From Agapetus fuscipes (taxonomy: Eukaryota; Arthropoda; Insecta; Trichoptera; Glossosomatidae), in contig OX637344.1 of assembly GCA_951799405.1 (NCBI GenBank), positions 5,084,001 through 5,148,000 on the forward strand: DNA of 64,000 nucleotides. Reading direction: 5' to 3'. The position numbers were made by a program, and so were the translations under genes. Of the stretch, positions 1 to 10,126 are shown piece after piece. The notes beneath the pieces were generated by a model, which had not been told where the DNA came from, did not search any database, and saw only the letters and a program-made list of their open reading frames with translations. How positions within the stretch are numbered: the first letter of the stretch is position 1; every line of letters begins with the position of its first letter.

Positions 1-597
1 ATTCTTTCATTAAAAGTTCATGTTTGAATCAATTTTATAAGCCAAACAAGCACTGGGGGGACGATATACCTTGTAATAAATAAAATAATGAAATATTATA
101 TACATGTGAATTTGAGTGGTTGGCGTAAGGTCGCCCTCCTTATTTGTACACCGCCATTCAATGTATCCGTTTTTAATAGATATTTTATGATTTGTTATCT
201 CACCATCTTTACAAATTGTGTTTGACATGTGAACGTAAAATAAAGACACAGAAAAACAAAATGGCTTGACGACACTGCGGGATAAAATATTCATAAAAAA
301 TAAAGTGAACAATTCGTCAAAGATGTTCTGTTGTTTTTTTTTGTGTTTGAACACAACGCGACGCGTCTACATCTTTGTTTTTTGTTTCACATGTCTCAGG
401 TAAATCCACCACACTGTTTTCTATATTTTATTTTGCACACAGCAGCCAGAATCTCACATAACGAATAATTCGCAAGACGAGCAAAATAGATTGTAGAATA
501 ACGCTTTACTATTTATTTTTTTGTGTTTAATGTTCAAACTTGTCATACAATGAAAAATTCCTTAAATGTATGTATATTATTGATAAATATGTAGTTT
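1..597. other. AT-rich intergenic or intronic DNA
   Basis: No gene is supported; the short open frames here are AT-rich and unlike known proteins. Positions 26-70 resemble 63253-63300 near the other end of the window (shared core TAAGCCAAACAA), so a low-copy dispersed repeat may begin here. Confidence 0.4.
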
Positions 598-676
598 CCA
601 CTCACCACATGCAAAATCCTTTCGGGGATAGCGCGACAACTAGTTACACTATATGTGTAGCTTAGTTGCATTTGCG
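598..676 (+). repeat. SINE-B, 3' fragment
   Basis: Matches the 3' end of the tRNA-derived SINE-B: CACCACATGC, a GGGGATA..CG segment, then ACACTATATGTGTAGCTTAG. The tRNA-like head is missing. Confidence 0.75.
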
Positions 677-754
677 TCCCTATTATAAGTCAGTGTCCTA
701 CAAACTTATAAGTCAAGATCCCTTGATTTATAGGTTGGTATGAGGTGTATCAGA

Positions 755-1135
755 CATTCTGTAAAAAATGTTTTTCGTTGAGCAAAATGCTCGGTCTGAA
801 AAACAGGAAAAAAAAAAAATCGGAAATGTATATATTATTTACAAAAATTGTTCATATGGGAATAATGGTCTTAACTAGCGAACATTTCACACAACGAATC
901 TCGATTCACACCCCTCGCATGGTTCCACTCTAGCTTGTATTAAAGTCAGCCTCATACCAACCTAGGTGGAGTACCCATTCTGTAAAAACAGTTTTACGTT
1001 AAGCAAAATGATCGGTCTGAAAAACCTGAGGAAAACATTATCCGGAAATGTATATGAGTGGTTTTGCCTAGCGAGCATTTAACACAACGAATCCGTCTCG
1101 ATTCACACCCCTCACGCGGTTCCACTCTGGCTTGT
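755..1135 (+). repeat. Two diverged direct copies of a ~160-bp sequence
   Basis: Positions 757-935 and 980-1135 carry the same series of blocks: CTGTAAAAA, GAGCAAAATG or AAGCAAAATG, CGGTCTGAAAAAC, CGGAAATGTATAT, ACACAACGAATC, TCGATTCACACCCCTC and GGTTCCACTCT. They are either a local tandem duplication or two copies of a dispersed element. The open frame at 1058-1306 covers the second copy and the CpG-rich stretch after it; it resembles nothing known and is not called a gene. Confidence 0.6.
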
Positions 1136-1339
1136 TTTGCAGATGGCACTCGTATTCTTTTTGCGGCGGCAAAAGTGGCGCTGGCAGGGATCAACGAAAT
1201 GAAATTCCTGAAATTATCAAAAGAATTTGAATCGTCGCGGCGTCGGCGGTGGCGAAACCGAAGGGGGGGGCGGGGCGCCTGTAAATTGGATCCGGGATTG
1301 AGATAAAACACAATGGGTGGCGACAGCTTTTATGTTTGC

Positions 1340-1396
1340 GGTGTGGGGGGGGTGAGGAGAAGAGGTGGAATGTTGGGGGGGAGGGGGGTAGGGTGG
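1340..1396 (+). other. G-rich tract with quadruplex potential
   Basis: The + strand has several closely spaced runs of 5-8 G (GTGTGGGGGGGGTGAGG, TGTTGGGGGGGAGGGGGG, TAGGGTGG). It follows a CpG-rich stretch at 1230-1290 that also has a run of eight G. Four-tract quadruplex folding is possible; any function is unknown. Confidence 0.5.
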
Positions 1397-1518
1397 CATG
1401 GTGAGGGATTAGGTAGTTTAATGTGAAAAGAGTGAAAATAATTAGACAGTTTGTCCAAGGTTGGAGACCGGTCGAAGTCTAATGGTTTTAACATGGTTTA
1501 TGTTATTTATTGTTTGTA

Positions 1519-1814
1519 TTCCTTGATTTATAGGCTGATATGAGGCTGACCATTCATACTGTAAAAAAAAAATTCACTTTGCCAATGGCATCCCTGTTTC
1601 ATGGAAGTTCGGCTAAAGTTGCAGGGCTTATGTTCATTTGAGATTGGGTTTTTATATTGTAGGTCCACATGCGGCATGTGTGAGCGCGAAATTATGCGAG
1701 TCTGCTTTATTTTCATTTGAAGTTTGGATTTGAATTTTTAAGTACACGTGCAGCATTTGTGGGCATGCATTTAATATGAATTGTAAGTGTGTATATATCT
1801 TTGCAACTTAGATG
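1519..1814 (+). repeat. RepA copy, composite
   Basis: It starts TTCCTTGATTTATAGG and ends TTTGCAACTTAGAT, the two RepA ends. The middle changes subfamily near 1705, where the CATTTGA.GTTTGG block recurs, so it looks like a recombinant of two RepA types. The 62-residue minus-strand frame here is a by-product of the repeat. Confidence 0.8.
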
Positions 1815-1902
1815 AAAGAGTTAACCCCTTATCAGAAGATATGGGGTTAACTTAAAATTGACAAACAATGTTGACTTATTTTTTACATCTGTTCATCAAT
1901 GG

Positions 1903-2130
1903 TTCCTTGATAAATGGGTTGGTGTGAGGCTGACCACGCATACTATATAAATTATTTTATTTTTCCAATATCACCCTTATCTCAGTCGGCAAAAGTTACA
2001 GAACCTGTGTTCGTTTATTTTTTTAGGAACACATACGACAGGCTTAAGAGCAAACATAGTCTGGTTAAAAGCATGCATGTAACATAAATCTCAAACGTTG
2101 TTTTATCTTCGTAACTGAAATTATAGATAG
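1903..2130 (+). repeat. RepA copy, diverged
   Basis: The TTCCTTGATAAATGGGTTGG start, the GAGGCTGACCAC block and a degraded GTAACTGAAATTATAGAT end are visible. The interior is heavily mutated. Confidence 0.65.
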
Positions 2131-2626
2131 CTGATTAGACTTACACCTACAATTTGTTAAAGATTGAACACAAAGATAACCTCAAACGTTTATACAACTC
2201 TGCAACTTAGATAATATTATACTAAGAGAGGTGTCTAGGGGTGGTGTGAGGACGCTGACCTCCTTTAATCTCTACCTCGCAGGCAGCGTGGCAAATCACC
2301 GGCCGCGTAGAGGTAATTTCTCCTCCTTAGCAAGCAACATTTAAAAATGTCCGCCTTAACTCACCCGGCAAGGTTATGTGTGGAGGATAAGACAGGTGTA
2401 AGAGAAAAAGGTTGTTTTGTTAAGAAAAAAATGAAACGGTTAGGATAACAGAATAAATGCGGTCGTAAAAAAAGACGTAAGGAAAAGATAAACATTGTAT
2501 TTTTTCGTTGGAGTCTAATATTATACAATTTTTATAGTGTAATCTAGTTCCCTAAAAAATGTGTGTAGGATAAATACGGGTTAGTCGTTTCAACAAAAGC
2601 TACACGACTTTTTACTAAATAAATAG
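2131..2626. other. No recognised feature
   Basis: Nothing coding or repetitive was recognised apart from short RepA-like words near 2180-2215 (CTCAAACGTTTATACAACTCTGC, a possible RepA tail remnant). The GC-richer part at 2230-2330 matches nothing I know. Confidence 0.3.
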
Positions 2627-2884
2627 AAACTTGCGAAGAAAGTGTGAAAGGAAAAAGAGGAAAGGGACGAACGAGAAAAGTATGGAGTGATCAGATTGAG
2701 GAGATTGTGAAAGAATGGGATATACAAAGTGAGCGTAAAAGAAGAAAATGCATGAAAAAGGTGATGGATATGAATGAATTGAAAGTGGTAATGTAAGGGT
2801 AGGAAAAAATGGAGGCAGCTCTGCAGAGGCTCTGGCCACCCCTAGTGGAATGGCGACGGAGTGACAGTTACAGTACGTGTATTA
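2627..2884 (+). pseudogene. LINE-Y, 3'-terminal coding fragment
   Basis: In the + frame it encodes the C-terminal tail of the LINE-Y reverse transcriptase: a basic GKRGKGRTRKVW block, DQIEEI, EWDIQS, then CMKKVMDM. It is followed by the CCACCCCTAGTGGAATGG segment that ends one LINE-Y subfamily at 8250 and 45370. Everything upstream is lost, as in 5' truncation, and a stop (TAA) interrupts the last block. Confidence 0.8.
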
Positions 2885-2967
2885 ATTTATTTTAAGGTCA
2901 TATAAACTTAAAAAATAATACTCTCTTGGTGATTAAATAAATTGTGAAATTCTATTGATGAAATTAT

Positions 2968-3045
2968 TTGACTTATAGGTTGGTATGAAGCTGACCACCC
3001 ATGCTGTAAAAATGGTTCACTTTGCCAATGTCACCCCTGTTTCAG
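2968..3045 (+). repeat. RepA, 5' fragment
   Basis: TTGACTTATAGGTTGG through CACCCCTGTTTCAG, the first ~80 bp of RepA, ending abruptly at family F sequence. Confidence 0.75.
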
Positions 3046-3046
3046 A

Positions 3047-3515
3047 ACTAGCATGGATTTCTCAGATAAATTTTCCTTGACTTAAACGTTGATATGCGGC
3101 TGATCAACCATGATGTAAAAATGGTTCACTTTGCCAATGTCACCCCTGTTTCAGGGAAGGACGGCAAGAGTTGCAGGGTGTATGTCCATTTGAGATTTGG
3201 TTTTTATGTTGTAGGTTCACATGAGGCATGTGCAAGCGCGAATTTGTACGTGTCTGGTTGTGAGAATTCATGTAATGTGAATCTCCAATGTAACATATCT
3301 AACATAGCAACTTAGATTAGATTAGAGTAGATAATTGCATTTTTAACCAAATTTCCAAAAGAGAAAGCACTAAAAAAATTTGGACGGCCTGTCGTTTAGA
3401 AGTTTTCCATGAGCATTGAGCACTTCCTTATAATTAATTCACTTACTATTAGACGCTGCACCCAATAAACTGTTTTATCTGCGATGATTTAAATCAGCGA
3501 ATAAGCATATATATA
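3047..3515 (+). repeat. Family F element, interrupted by RepA
   Basis: The blocks TTTCTCAGATAAAT (3058-3072), TTCCATGAGCA, CTTATAATTA.TTCACTTACTAT and GCACCCAATAA..TGTTTTATC match copies at 21885-22140 and 24890-25110. A RepA copy (3073-3328) sits between the first block and the rest. A CR1/L2-like LINE fragment follows at about 3520, and the missing end of family F resumes at 4306. Confidence 0.55.
3073..3328 (+). repeat. RepA, near full length
   Basis: It runs from TTCCTTGACTTA to GCAACTTAGATTAGATTAGA, including CACCCCTGTTTCAGGGAAGG and GTCTGGTTGTGAGAAT. It ends in the (GATTA)n tail typical of the family. It is inserted inside family F. Confidence 0.85.
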
Positions 3516-3519
3516 TATA

Positions 3520-4305
3520 CAAGGATAATTTATTTATAAGGTAGGTACATATAATTAAAGAGCGCCGTTTTTGTGTGTGTCACACCTCAAGGGCCCTCTC
3601 AAATCACGGATAAGATTTTTTGTAAAGATGCGTCTTTAGTGCTCCTTTAAAGACACCAACAGTTTCTGCCTTCCTCACATTAGGTGGTAGTTTGTTTCAC
3701 TCCATTGGGCCCGCAAACCGGAAAGCACGGTCCCCAAAATTAGTGCGTGTCTGACGTGACGGCTGGACTAAGTCAACCACCCCACGCCCTGCAGATCTGA
3801 GAGTTTGGCGTCTCAAATCTATCTCAATAGGTGAGAACATGTCAGACAGGTATGAAGGAGCCGTACCATTGACAGCTTTGTAAACCATCAAACAAACACG
3901 GTAGACCACCCTCTCCGGAAAACGAAGCCAATGCAGTTCTTTCAACAATGGAGTACCTAATATGATTAAATTTGGACATCCCGAATATGAGTCTTGCTGC
4001 AGAGTTCAGCACAGATTGTAGTCGGCTGAACTGTTTTTTCGGCTGACCTATATACAGCGTTGAGCAATAGTCAACCCGAGACATCACAAAAGCGTTAACC
4101 AGGGTCCTGACCGCCCCTGATGGTAAACATCTCCTGATTGCCTTTATCTGGCGAAGTTCAAAAAACGAGGAGGATACCGTGTTATTCAACTGCTCTCCCA
4201 TTGTGAGGTTCCGATCCAGTGTGACTCCTAGAAGTCTCACTGAATCTGACGGCTGAATCAGCTGTCCCCCAATGGAGAGTGGTACGCGAGTTGTCAGGAG
4301 ATGAT
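3520..4305 (-). pseudogene. CR1/L2-like LINE, 3' end
   Basis: The minus strand encodes pieces of a non-LTR retrotransposon C-terminus in two frames. The upstream piece (3842-4240) has LGVTLDRNLTM, SRVDYCSTLYIG and LQSVLNSAARLIFG; the downstream piece (3697-3948) has LHWLRFPERVVYRVCLMVYK and SYLSDMFSPIE. A frameshift near 3950 separates them. The 3' untranslated end (CGCCGTTTTTGTGTGTGTC, 3565-3583) recurs at 52350. The copy at 52310-52935 is the same family and orientation. Confidence 0.85.
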
Positions 4306-4350
4306 GATGTTTTCAATTTAACCTTTAAAGTGGCGATTTATTTAACAGAA
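4306..4350 (+). repeat. Family F, distal end
   Basis: TTCAATTTAACCTTTAAAG followed by TGGCGAT corresponds to CAGTTTTAACTTTTAAGG plus TGGCGAT at 22105 and to the end of the 25090 copy. The LINE fragment at 3520-4305 therefore lies inside a family F element. Confidence 0.45.
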
Positions 4351-4479
4351 TATAATGTTCAATTATTTTATAAAGTAACTATTATTCTAATTAAGATTCT
4401 GCTTTAAGTAAAATACAATCTTATTTATGATATTTTACATCTACTTTCAAACCTGGACACCAAATAATGTAAACTTAGT

Positions 4480-4657
4480 AATCTAATCTAATCTTATCTA
4501 ATCTAATCTAAGCTGCAAAGATATATATAATTAAAGATTTATATTAAATGTATTCCCACAAGCAGACATGTATAATTTCGCGCTAACACATGCCGCAAGT
4601 GGACCTACAATACAAAAACTCAATCTCAAATGAACATAACCCCTGCAACTCTTTCCG
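4480..4657 (-). repeat. RepA, truncated
   Basis: A (TAATC)n tail, then AAGCTGCAAAGATATAT and the body to GCAACTCTTTCCG. The 5' ~90 bp of the unit (GACTTATAGG to CAGGGAAGG) is absent. Confidence 0.8.
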
Positions 4658-4689
4658 TATTAGTATTGTGCAATAATTATACATTATTT

Positions 4690-5510
4690 TCTTCGTTACA
4701 AATTGACGACAATGCACTGCACTTTTATGTCCTTTCAAAGAAAAGATAATTATATTTTCTCAAAGGAAAGATGGCTCGCGCTTTTTTTTTTGCAACTTTT
4801 CATAACGTTAGCTTTTTCAGACCTTTGTGAGCATCCGGTTTCATAAAAAGAGTGCATTCTGACACCCAAGTACAAAATTCAACGTTCATAAATACTCAAC
4901 TATCGCATTTCTAGTAAAATGGATGAGAAAATACAATAGCGATTTTTTTGAGAGTTTTAATTAAAATATTTATTTTATGATAACGCAATAGTTTAGTTAA
5001 AACGTAACGTTTGGGACTCATGGTACTAACCTCTTTCAGTTAATAGCATATTGTGTTACGAAAAATGTTTTTTTTTTCTATGAAATTCATCATCACTAAG
5101 AGCCATAAAGTCAAAAACAGAGGGCAATAAATTGGCGATGACGTCACACAAAACGCTTTTTTTTTGTCATATAAAATGTGTAACATTTTATTTTCAGTAC
5201 AACAATGGTGTATGTCAAATAATTTTTTGAGAAATTAATATTGTACGAGCTTTAAATCAAAAACCGAAAAGTTTTTTTGTAACTTTATTCTACTGTTCGG
5301 AATAAAAATGTAAAAAAACTTTCTCTTTGAAACGTGAATCGTATTTTTCTACAACAAATACAATCACCATTAACTTACTTTTGTGAAAAAAATACAATGT
5401 GTATAGGCATTGAACATTTAATGAAGGGGTGCAATTGAAAACAAAATCATTTCTTACACTTCGGATTAGCAAACTAATACTACAAGTAATTTCACTCAAA
5501 ATTACCGTTT
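4690..5510. other. Family E-like noncoding repeat sequence
   Basis: No gene is supported. The block ACCCAAGTACAAAATTCAAC plus ACTCAACTATCGCATTTC (4863-4915) resembles family E at 14080, 34870, 48020 and 48310. Long T runs occur at 4780, 5070 and 5155. Confidence 0.4.
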
Positions 5511-5552
5511 GTTGGTCTAGTGGTTAAAGCTTTGGACTCGTTATTCCCGGCG
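5511..5552 (+). repeat. SINE-C, head fragment
   Basis: TGGTCTAGTGGTTAAAGC...TTTGGACTCGT resembles the tRNA-like head of SINE-C, including an A-box-like TCTAGTGG. It is cut off before the B box. Confidence 0.5.
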
Positions 5553-5574
5553 TAGCGTGACTGAAAATAAAATT

Positions 5575-5868
5575 TTGCTAAGCTTCACATAAAGTGTAAC
5601 TTCTTGCCACGTTTTCCCCGATGAGGTTGCATTTGAGTAGTGGAACCTGTTTATTTTTACAGGTAAGGGGGAGTGGAAGTTTCCCAGTTCCCGAAGGGGC
5701 TGGAACTATTTTTTTGTGAAGGCTGAGTAATTAGTATACATACCGGTATTTTATTTTGAGTTTAAAATAAACAACATAACGGGACATCATTTCTGAAACC
5801 CTCGGAGGGATTCAAACCCGAGCCCTCGGCATATAATGCAAGCACTCTACCAACTGAGCTATCGACCA
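5575..5868 (-). repeat. SINE-B, near full length
   Basis: Reading the minus strand, the tRNA-like head (TCGATAGCTCAGTTGGTAGA, A box TAGCTCAGTTGG) is at 5845-5866. A B-box region GGGTTTGAATCC follows near 5812 (one change from the ideal GGTTCGAATCC). The body contains ATACCGGTATTTTATTTTG, GTAAAAATAAACAGG and the 3' block AAGTTACACTTTATG. Pol III promoter boxes plus a tRNA-unrelated body define a tRNA-derived SINE. Confidence 0.85.
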
Positions 5869-5912
5869 AAAAAAAACATTAATTTTTCGCTGGATTGAAA
5901 CATTCATTTTCG

Positions 5913-6163
5913 ACAATAATAATAGCTCCACAGTTAAATTAAAAATTTATTACTCAGATATTTAAACGACCAATTATAAGAGAACTTACATACTTCTCGA
6001 ATCGGATGAATGTTCATCCTCAGTCGTTATGCAGAGAAAGTGTCTCCTGAAGGCGTTAGCTACGTCGCTAACGAAATGTCGAGAATAATGTAAGTTCTCT
6101 TATAACGGTTCGTATAATATTCGACTAATAAATTTTAACTGAGTACTTATTATTATTGTAAAT
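5913..6163. repeat. Inverted-repeat element with hammerhead-like cores
   Basis: Arms at about 5913-6000 and 6079-6163 are complementary over most of their length; the inner arms TTATAAGAGAACTTACAT...CTCGA match at about 25 of 27 positions. Between them, the + strand reads CTGAAGG, then GTTAGC-TACGTC-GCTAAC (a perfect 6-bp hairpin), then GAAA (6047-6076). The minus strand reads CTGAGGA, a GGATGAA/TTCATCC hairpin, then GATT. Both are degraded forms of the CTGANGA-hairpin-GAAA core seen at 37452 and 47178. Confidence 0.65.
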
Positions 6164-6165
6164 AT

Positions 6166-6710
6166 GTCAAACGACCGTAACTCCAACCTTAGCCTTACAT
6201 TCAGCTTCGAGTTGTAGAGGTGCTGTTTTTTGACGCAAGACAGATTTGCCGACGAGATTGACAACGTCAAAATAACCCAACAGAGTACATTAAGAAGACT
6301 AGGAAATAATACAATTAAACGCCAATCAAAAACTATTTTTAACTGTCTTGAAATGGGAGCGTGTAAATGTTAACTAATCCAATTATGGATTATGCATTCA
6401 TAGTGTTTGTATGGTCGTGAAAACCAAGTTTAATTACATCCAGTAAGTTTGTGTGAGAAGTGGGGAATGCATTAAGTAAAGCAACTCGTTCCGACTGTTA
6501 ATATTTACCTCTGAAATGAGGTTTAATCAAATTTCAAACACAAATTTACCCGCTCTCCTAAATGACTTTAATCTGTCCCAGCAACGGTCATTTATGTATA
6601 TCATTTTTGCATGAATAACAACTTAATTTAATTTTAGTTTTTTTAATTTTATTTTTTGTTCTTAATTTTTAGTGTAAATTCTATTAAGATTAGTGTCATT
6701 AGATCATTGT
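6166..6710. other. No recognised feature
   Basis: AT-rich sequence with no coding signal and no repeat that I could match elsewhere in the window. Confidence 0.3.
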
Positions 6711-6714
6711 TTTT

Positions 6715-6900
6715 TTTAAGGAAGCCTGTGCGAGAGGCTCCCTAGATTCATGAGACTCTAGGGGTCACTTGTTATAGGGCCGCAGAGGTGTTGGTGATGT
6801 GGCAGTTGTCCTTATCTGGTTGCGGGGTCGTTAGCTGCGCAGTGCTGTGGTGTGTGTTGCGTTGCGTATTGCGTTGCTTAGTTTTAAGACACTGCGTGAA
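6715..6900 (+). repeat. Family D repeat
   Basis: GGAAGCCTGTGCG, CTCCCTAGATTC, ACTTGTTATAG, GCAGAGGTGTTGGTGATGTG, GGGTCGTTAGCTGCGCAGTG and GACACTG recur in the same order at 27568-27745. GC content is higher than in the flanks. The element class is unknown; AATAAATG downstream could be a polyadenylation signal. Confidence 0.65.
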
Positions 6901-6947
6901 TAAATGCAATAATTTAATTATTTCTTATGATCCGTCTCGACCGTCAT

Positions 6948-7040
6948 TTCTTGACTTATAAGTTGGTATGAAGCTGACCAACCATACTGAAAAATTGGTT
7001 CGCTTTGCCAATGTCAACCCTGTTTCAGCGAAGGTACGCG
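6948..7040 (+). repeat. RepA, 5' fragment
   Basis: TTTCTTGACTTATAAGTTGG through CCTGTTTCAGCGAAGG. The rest of the unit is missing. Confidence 0.75.
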
Positions 7041-7199
7041 GTTTTTCTTTTTGATCATTTCGCGCATGTGTTGAATAAGATTAAGCATCAGATTCTAAAC
7101 AAATCGATAATGTAATAGAAGAAGTGATCGATATTCGATTGACTTATTCGGTCCCACCTATCGCGTAAGTCCGGAATATTACTGTACTCATAAACGTAA

Positions 7200-7273
7200 A
7201 TGTAAAAAAATGGTTCACTTTGACAATGTCACCCCTGTTTCAGGGAAGGTCAGCAAAAGTGGCAGGGCTTATT
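7200..7273 (+). repeat. RepA, internal fragment
   Basis: ATGGTTCACTTTGACAATG through CAGGGAAGGTCAGCAAAAG and GCAGGGCTTATTT. It may be the continuation of the copy at 6948-7040 after a 160-bp interruption, because the CACCCCTGTTTCAG block is present in both. Confidence 0.65.
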
Positions 7274-7374
7274 TGAGGTCCATTTATCATAACGTTGAAA
7301 ATACCGGGCCGACTTTATACGGAGTGAAAAGGACGCACTTATGCATGTGGGTAGTTTTTTTTCAGTTCAAAGTC

Positions 7375-7540
7375 ACATATAGGCCAGTTGCCTGGAATAA
7401 GCTGCCTGTCGACCTTTGCTCTGACCAGCCCACCATCGCCTTCAGAAGAAAACTTAAGAAAATGCTGTTTTCTTAGAGCCACGGCGCCCTTGAGATGGTC
7501 TGTGATCATTAAACGGCGCCACCGGAAATAAATCATCCAT
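7375..7540 (+). pseudogene. CR1/L2-like LINE, 3' end
   Basis: The + frame reads AWNKLPVDLCS...FRRKLKKMLF then a stop. This is the terminal motif of CR1/L2-type ORF2 (W-N-x-LP followed by F+x-L+xxL). It is followed by GGCGCCCTTGAGATGG and a second GGCGCC before a (CATCAT)n-like tail. It is a different subfamily from 3520-4305. Confidence 0.7.
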
Positions 7541-7986
7541 CATCAGCATCATATGCAAACGTTGAAAATATCGAGCCTTCAATCGAGTTGTTTTTCAACG
7601 CTAGCTTAAATATTTAAATATAAGCTGAACAAACAAAAAAATACCCTCACTATGCTGGTAAGTTTGCATTTTGAATTCAGTATACAATCTCTAGTATTTT
7701 GTTTAAATATCGCATACAAAAATGACATGCGTGAATGTCCATCTATTTCCAGTATGAAGTTTGTATGGACAAGAAAATATTATAGCATAGGTCGGCGCTG
7801 ACCGCCTGTGGTATGCTTTATTTCATGTGGACTTATGACTTTGTATGGACACAGCATGTACCGGGTGAGCCACGGACCGTGTCTGTGACCGGACCAACAT
7901 AGCAACGACCGCAAAACATGTATAATATAATCAAAGTTAAATCAATGTACTTACGTTCCCTGGTCATATTTTTAAAAGTCATACAC
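7541..7986. other. No recognised feature
   Basis: AT-rich and without a supported gene or a repeat I can place. Confidence 0.3.
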
Positions 7987-8290
7987 ATGGTTTGGACATA
8001 TTAAAAGGATGAATGAAGACCGACTGACAAAAAGAGTGTATAAAGGGAATGTAATAGGTAAGCGTGGAAAGAGAAGACCTAGAAAAGAATGGATTGATCA
8101 GATAAGTGAGATTGCGAATGAATGGAATTTACAGAGTGGAAACAAGAGAAGAGCATGCATGAAAAGAGTGATGAAATTAGATGAGATGAAAGAAGTATGC
8201 AGGGACAGAGTCAAGTGGAGGCACTTGTGTGGTGGTACTGGCCACCCCTAGAGGAATGGCGGCAGGATACAAGAACAAGAACAAGAATAC
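7987..8290 (+). pseudogene. LINE-Y, 3'-terminal coding fragment
   Basis: Encodes the end of the LINE-Y ORF: WFGHI, RMNEDRLTKRVYKGNVIGK, RGKRRPRKEWIDQI, EWNLQSGNKRRACM and WRHLCGGTGHP, then TAG. This is the CGGTGHP-ending subfamily shared with 43601-45405. It is 5' truncated and open to its natural stop. Confidence 0.88.
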
Positions 8291-8387
8291 ATTTAAATCT
8301 GTACGAAGTTAATTTTATTTTGCACGGTTTCAGGATGAGTTCAATTAAAAAATGCACGACCGTTTTTATAAACAAACTTCACATCAT

Positions 8388-8528
8388 CTAAATCTAAATC
8401 TAAGTTGCAAAGATATGTATCATTTGAGATTTATATTAAATGCATTCCCACAATCAGACACGCATAGTTTCGCACTCACACATGCCGCATGTGGACCTAA
8501 AATAAGCCCTGCAACTCTTGCCGACCTT
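8388..8528 (-). repeat. RepA, truncated
   Basis: (AAATCT)n tail, AAGTTGCAAAGATATG, body to CAACTCTTGCCGACCTT. The first ~95 bp of the unit are missing. Confidence 0.8.
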
Positions 8529-8632
8529 TTCCCTTCTATTGTTCGCTGATGTAAATGAGATTATTTTTATCGCTGGACTCGTAGTGCACACGCCGCGGGA
8601 CTAGGCTAGAATAAAATGTTTATTTTGTTATA

Positions 8633-9000
8633 CATAGGTTAGTATAAGGCGCCGAAACTCATAATGTAAGCATTGGTTCACATTGCCAATGTCACCCTTG
8701 TGCCAGGAAAGAACAGTACAAGTTGGAAATTATACGTTAGTTTGAGATTCTAGTTTGTATTTTGTAAGTACAGATACAGCATGTGTAAGCGGGAGCTTAC
8801 ACGTGTCTACTGGTGGATATCCATAAATTATGAATGAACGGCGGCAGGAGTTGCAAGGTTTATGTCCATGTGAGGTTTTCTTTATTTGTATGCACACATG
8901 CAGAATGTGTAGGCGCGAACCTACATGTGCCTGTCTGTAGGCATGCATTTCATATGAGCCTTAAATGCTTACATATTCTTGCAGCTTAGATTATAGATTA
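8633..9000 (+). repeat. RepA, composite of two partial copies
   Basis: A diverged 5' copy (TAGGTTAGTATAAGG, TGGTTCACATTGCCAATG) runs to about 8825. It is followed by a second 3' portion from GGCAGGAGTTGCAAGG to CTTGCAGCTTAGATTATAG. The CATGTGTAAGCG and ATGTGTAGGCG blocks therefore occur twice. Confidence 0.7.
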
Positions 9001-10125
9001 TAGATAGATAGATGAATCTTTCATGTTAATGTATTTTTGCAACTTAGATTGTAGGCTTAAATTTAGATTTAAAAACATAGTTTAGGTAATGTGAGTACTT
9101 TTCGAGATAATATGAAAAAAAACTGTTTTCAAGAATTAAATAAATTAATTAGTTTCAGTTTTTTCTTATTATTTCGAAAACTGTTCACATTGCATACATT
9201 AATTTTCATACATTTTCTAGACATAGTGTCATTCTATGATTATAAAGAAAAAATATATTTCCAAAATATAAAGCAACAAAATTAACGATAAAAATGTGAA
9301 AAACGTGTTTTTTTAAATATTGTTTTCGTGGCTTCTTTATTTAAGTTTTATAGAGATTTTTCACTTTATTATTAGATTTAAAAATCAATTACCACGCCTG
9401 ATTTTTTTCATTACTGTCACTCTTTTACTAAGACCATAAAGTATAAGAAACATATTTGTAACTAATGAATCACAACGGACAATTTTTGGTAAGAGCCCTC
9501 TTAATGAATGTGTGTTTATAACATGCCTAGGCACTGTCCACGTGGGTAGATGTTTTAGCACATTTCCCGTTATCTCTAGACTTCCCGCTACCTGCTTTGG
9601 ACGAAGTTTTGCGCTCACAGATTCGACTTGTTGACCGATCATAGGGAGTTGACGCAATTGGATTAATTTGTCATTTACGTTGACGTGAAGAGGTTGTGTT
9701 GACGAAACTACAGGAAATTAAATTTATATTGGATTCAATTTATAGATTTTCAAGCAAAATATATGCTAAAGTATGTATGACGTATATAACCTGCAAAAGT
9801 AATATATCCTTTATTATATTGCCCTTCGTCGTCGTCTTTCGTCGTCGAGTTTCGATTTTCAAAACCAATGCCATCACAGCAGATGAAACACATTCATGAC
9901 CTATGGAAAATTAATTTTTGTATATATGCTGCAATGCCGCGAGCTTACGCGTGTGTGTTTACAAATGTATGAAATTTTTTAGCTAAAAATCTGTTTGTTC
10001 ATACTGAAAATGTATGGAACAATATTGACATCTAGCGGCAAAACGTGAAAGTTTTTTTTTAAATTTCTTTTATTTCATGCAAACTAAAAAAAAAAAAAAA
10101 GCCAAATAAAAATGGATTTCAATCT
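9001..10125. other. Mostly unrecognised, one unexplained open frame
   Basis: The minus frame 9385-9657 (90 residues, starting MRQLPMIGQQVESVSAKLR) has less biased composition than its surroundings, but I cannot relate it to a family, and it has no clear splice signals. A CGTCGTC-rich patch lies at 9826-9850. Long A runs occur at 10085-10100. The RepA array starts immediately after. Confidence 0.3.
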
Positions 10126-10126
10126 G

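Noticed and set aside
1217..1399. Proline-rich minus-strand peptide MPPYPPPPQHSTSS
   Set aside because: It is a translation of the G-rich tract on the opposite strand, a composition effect.
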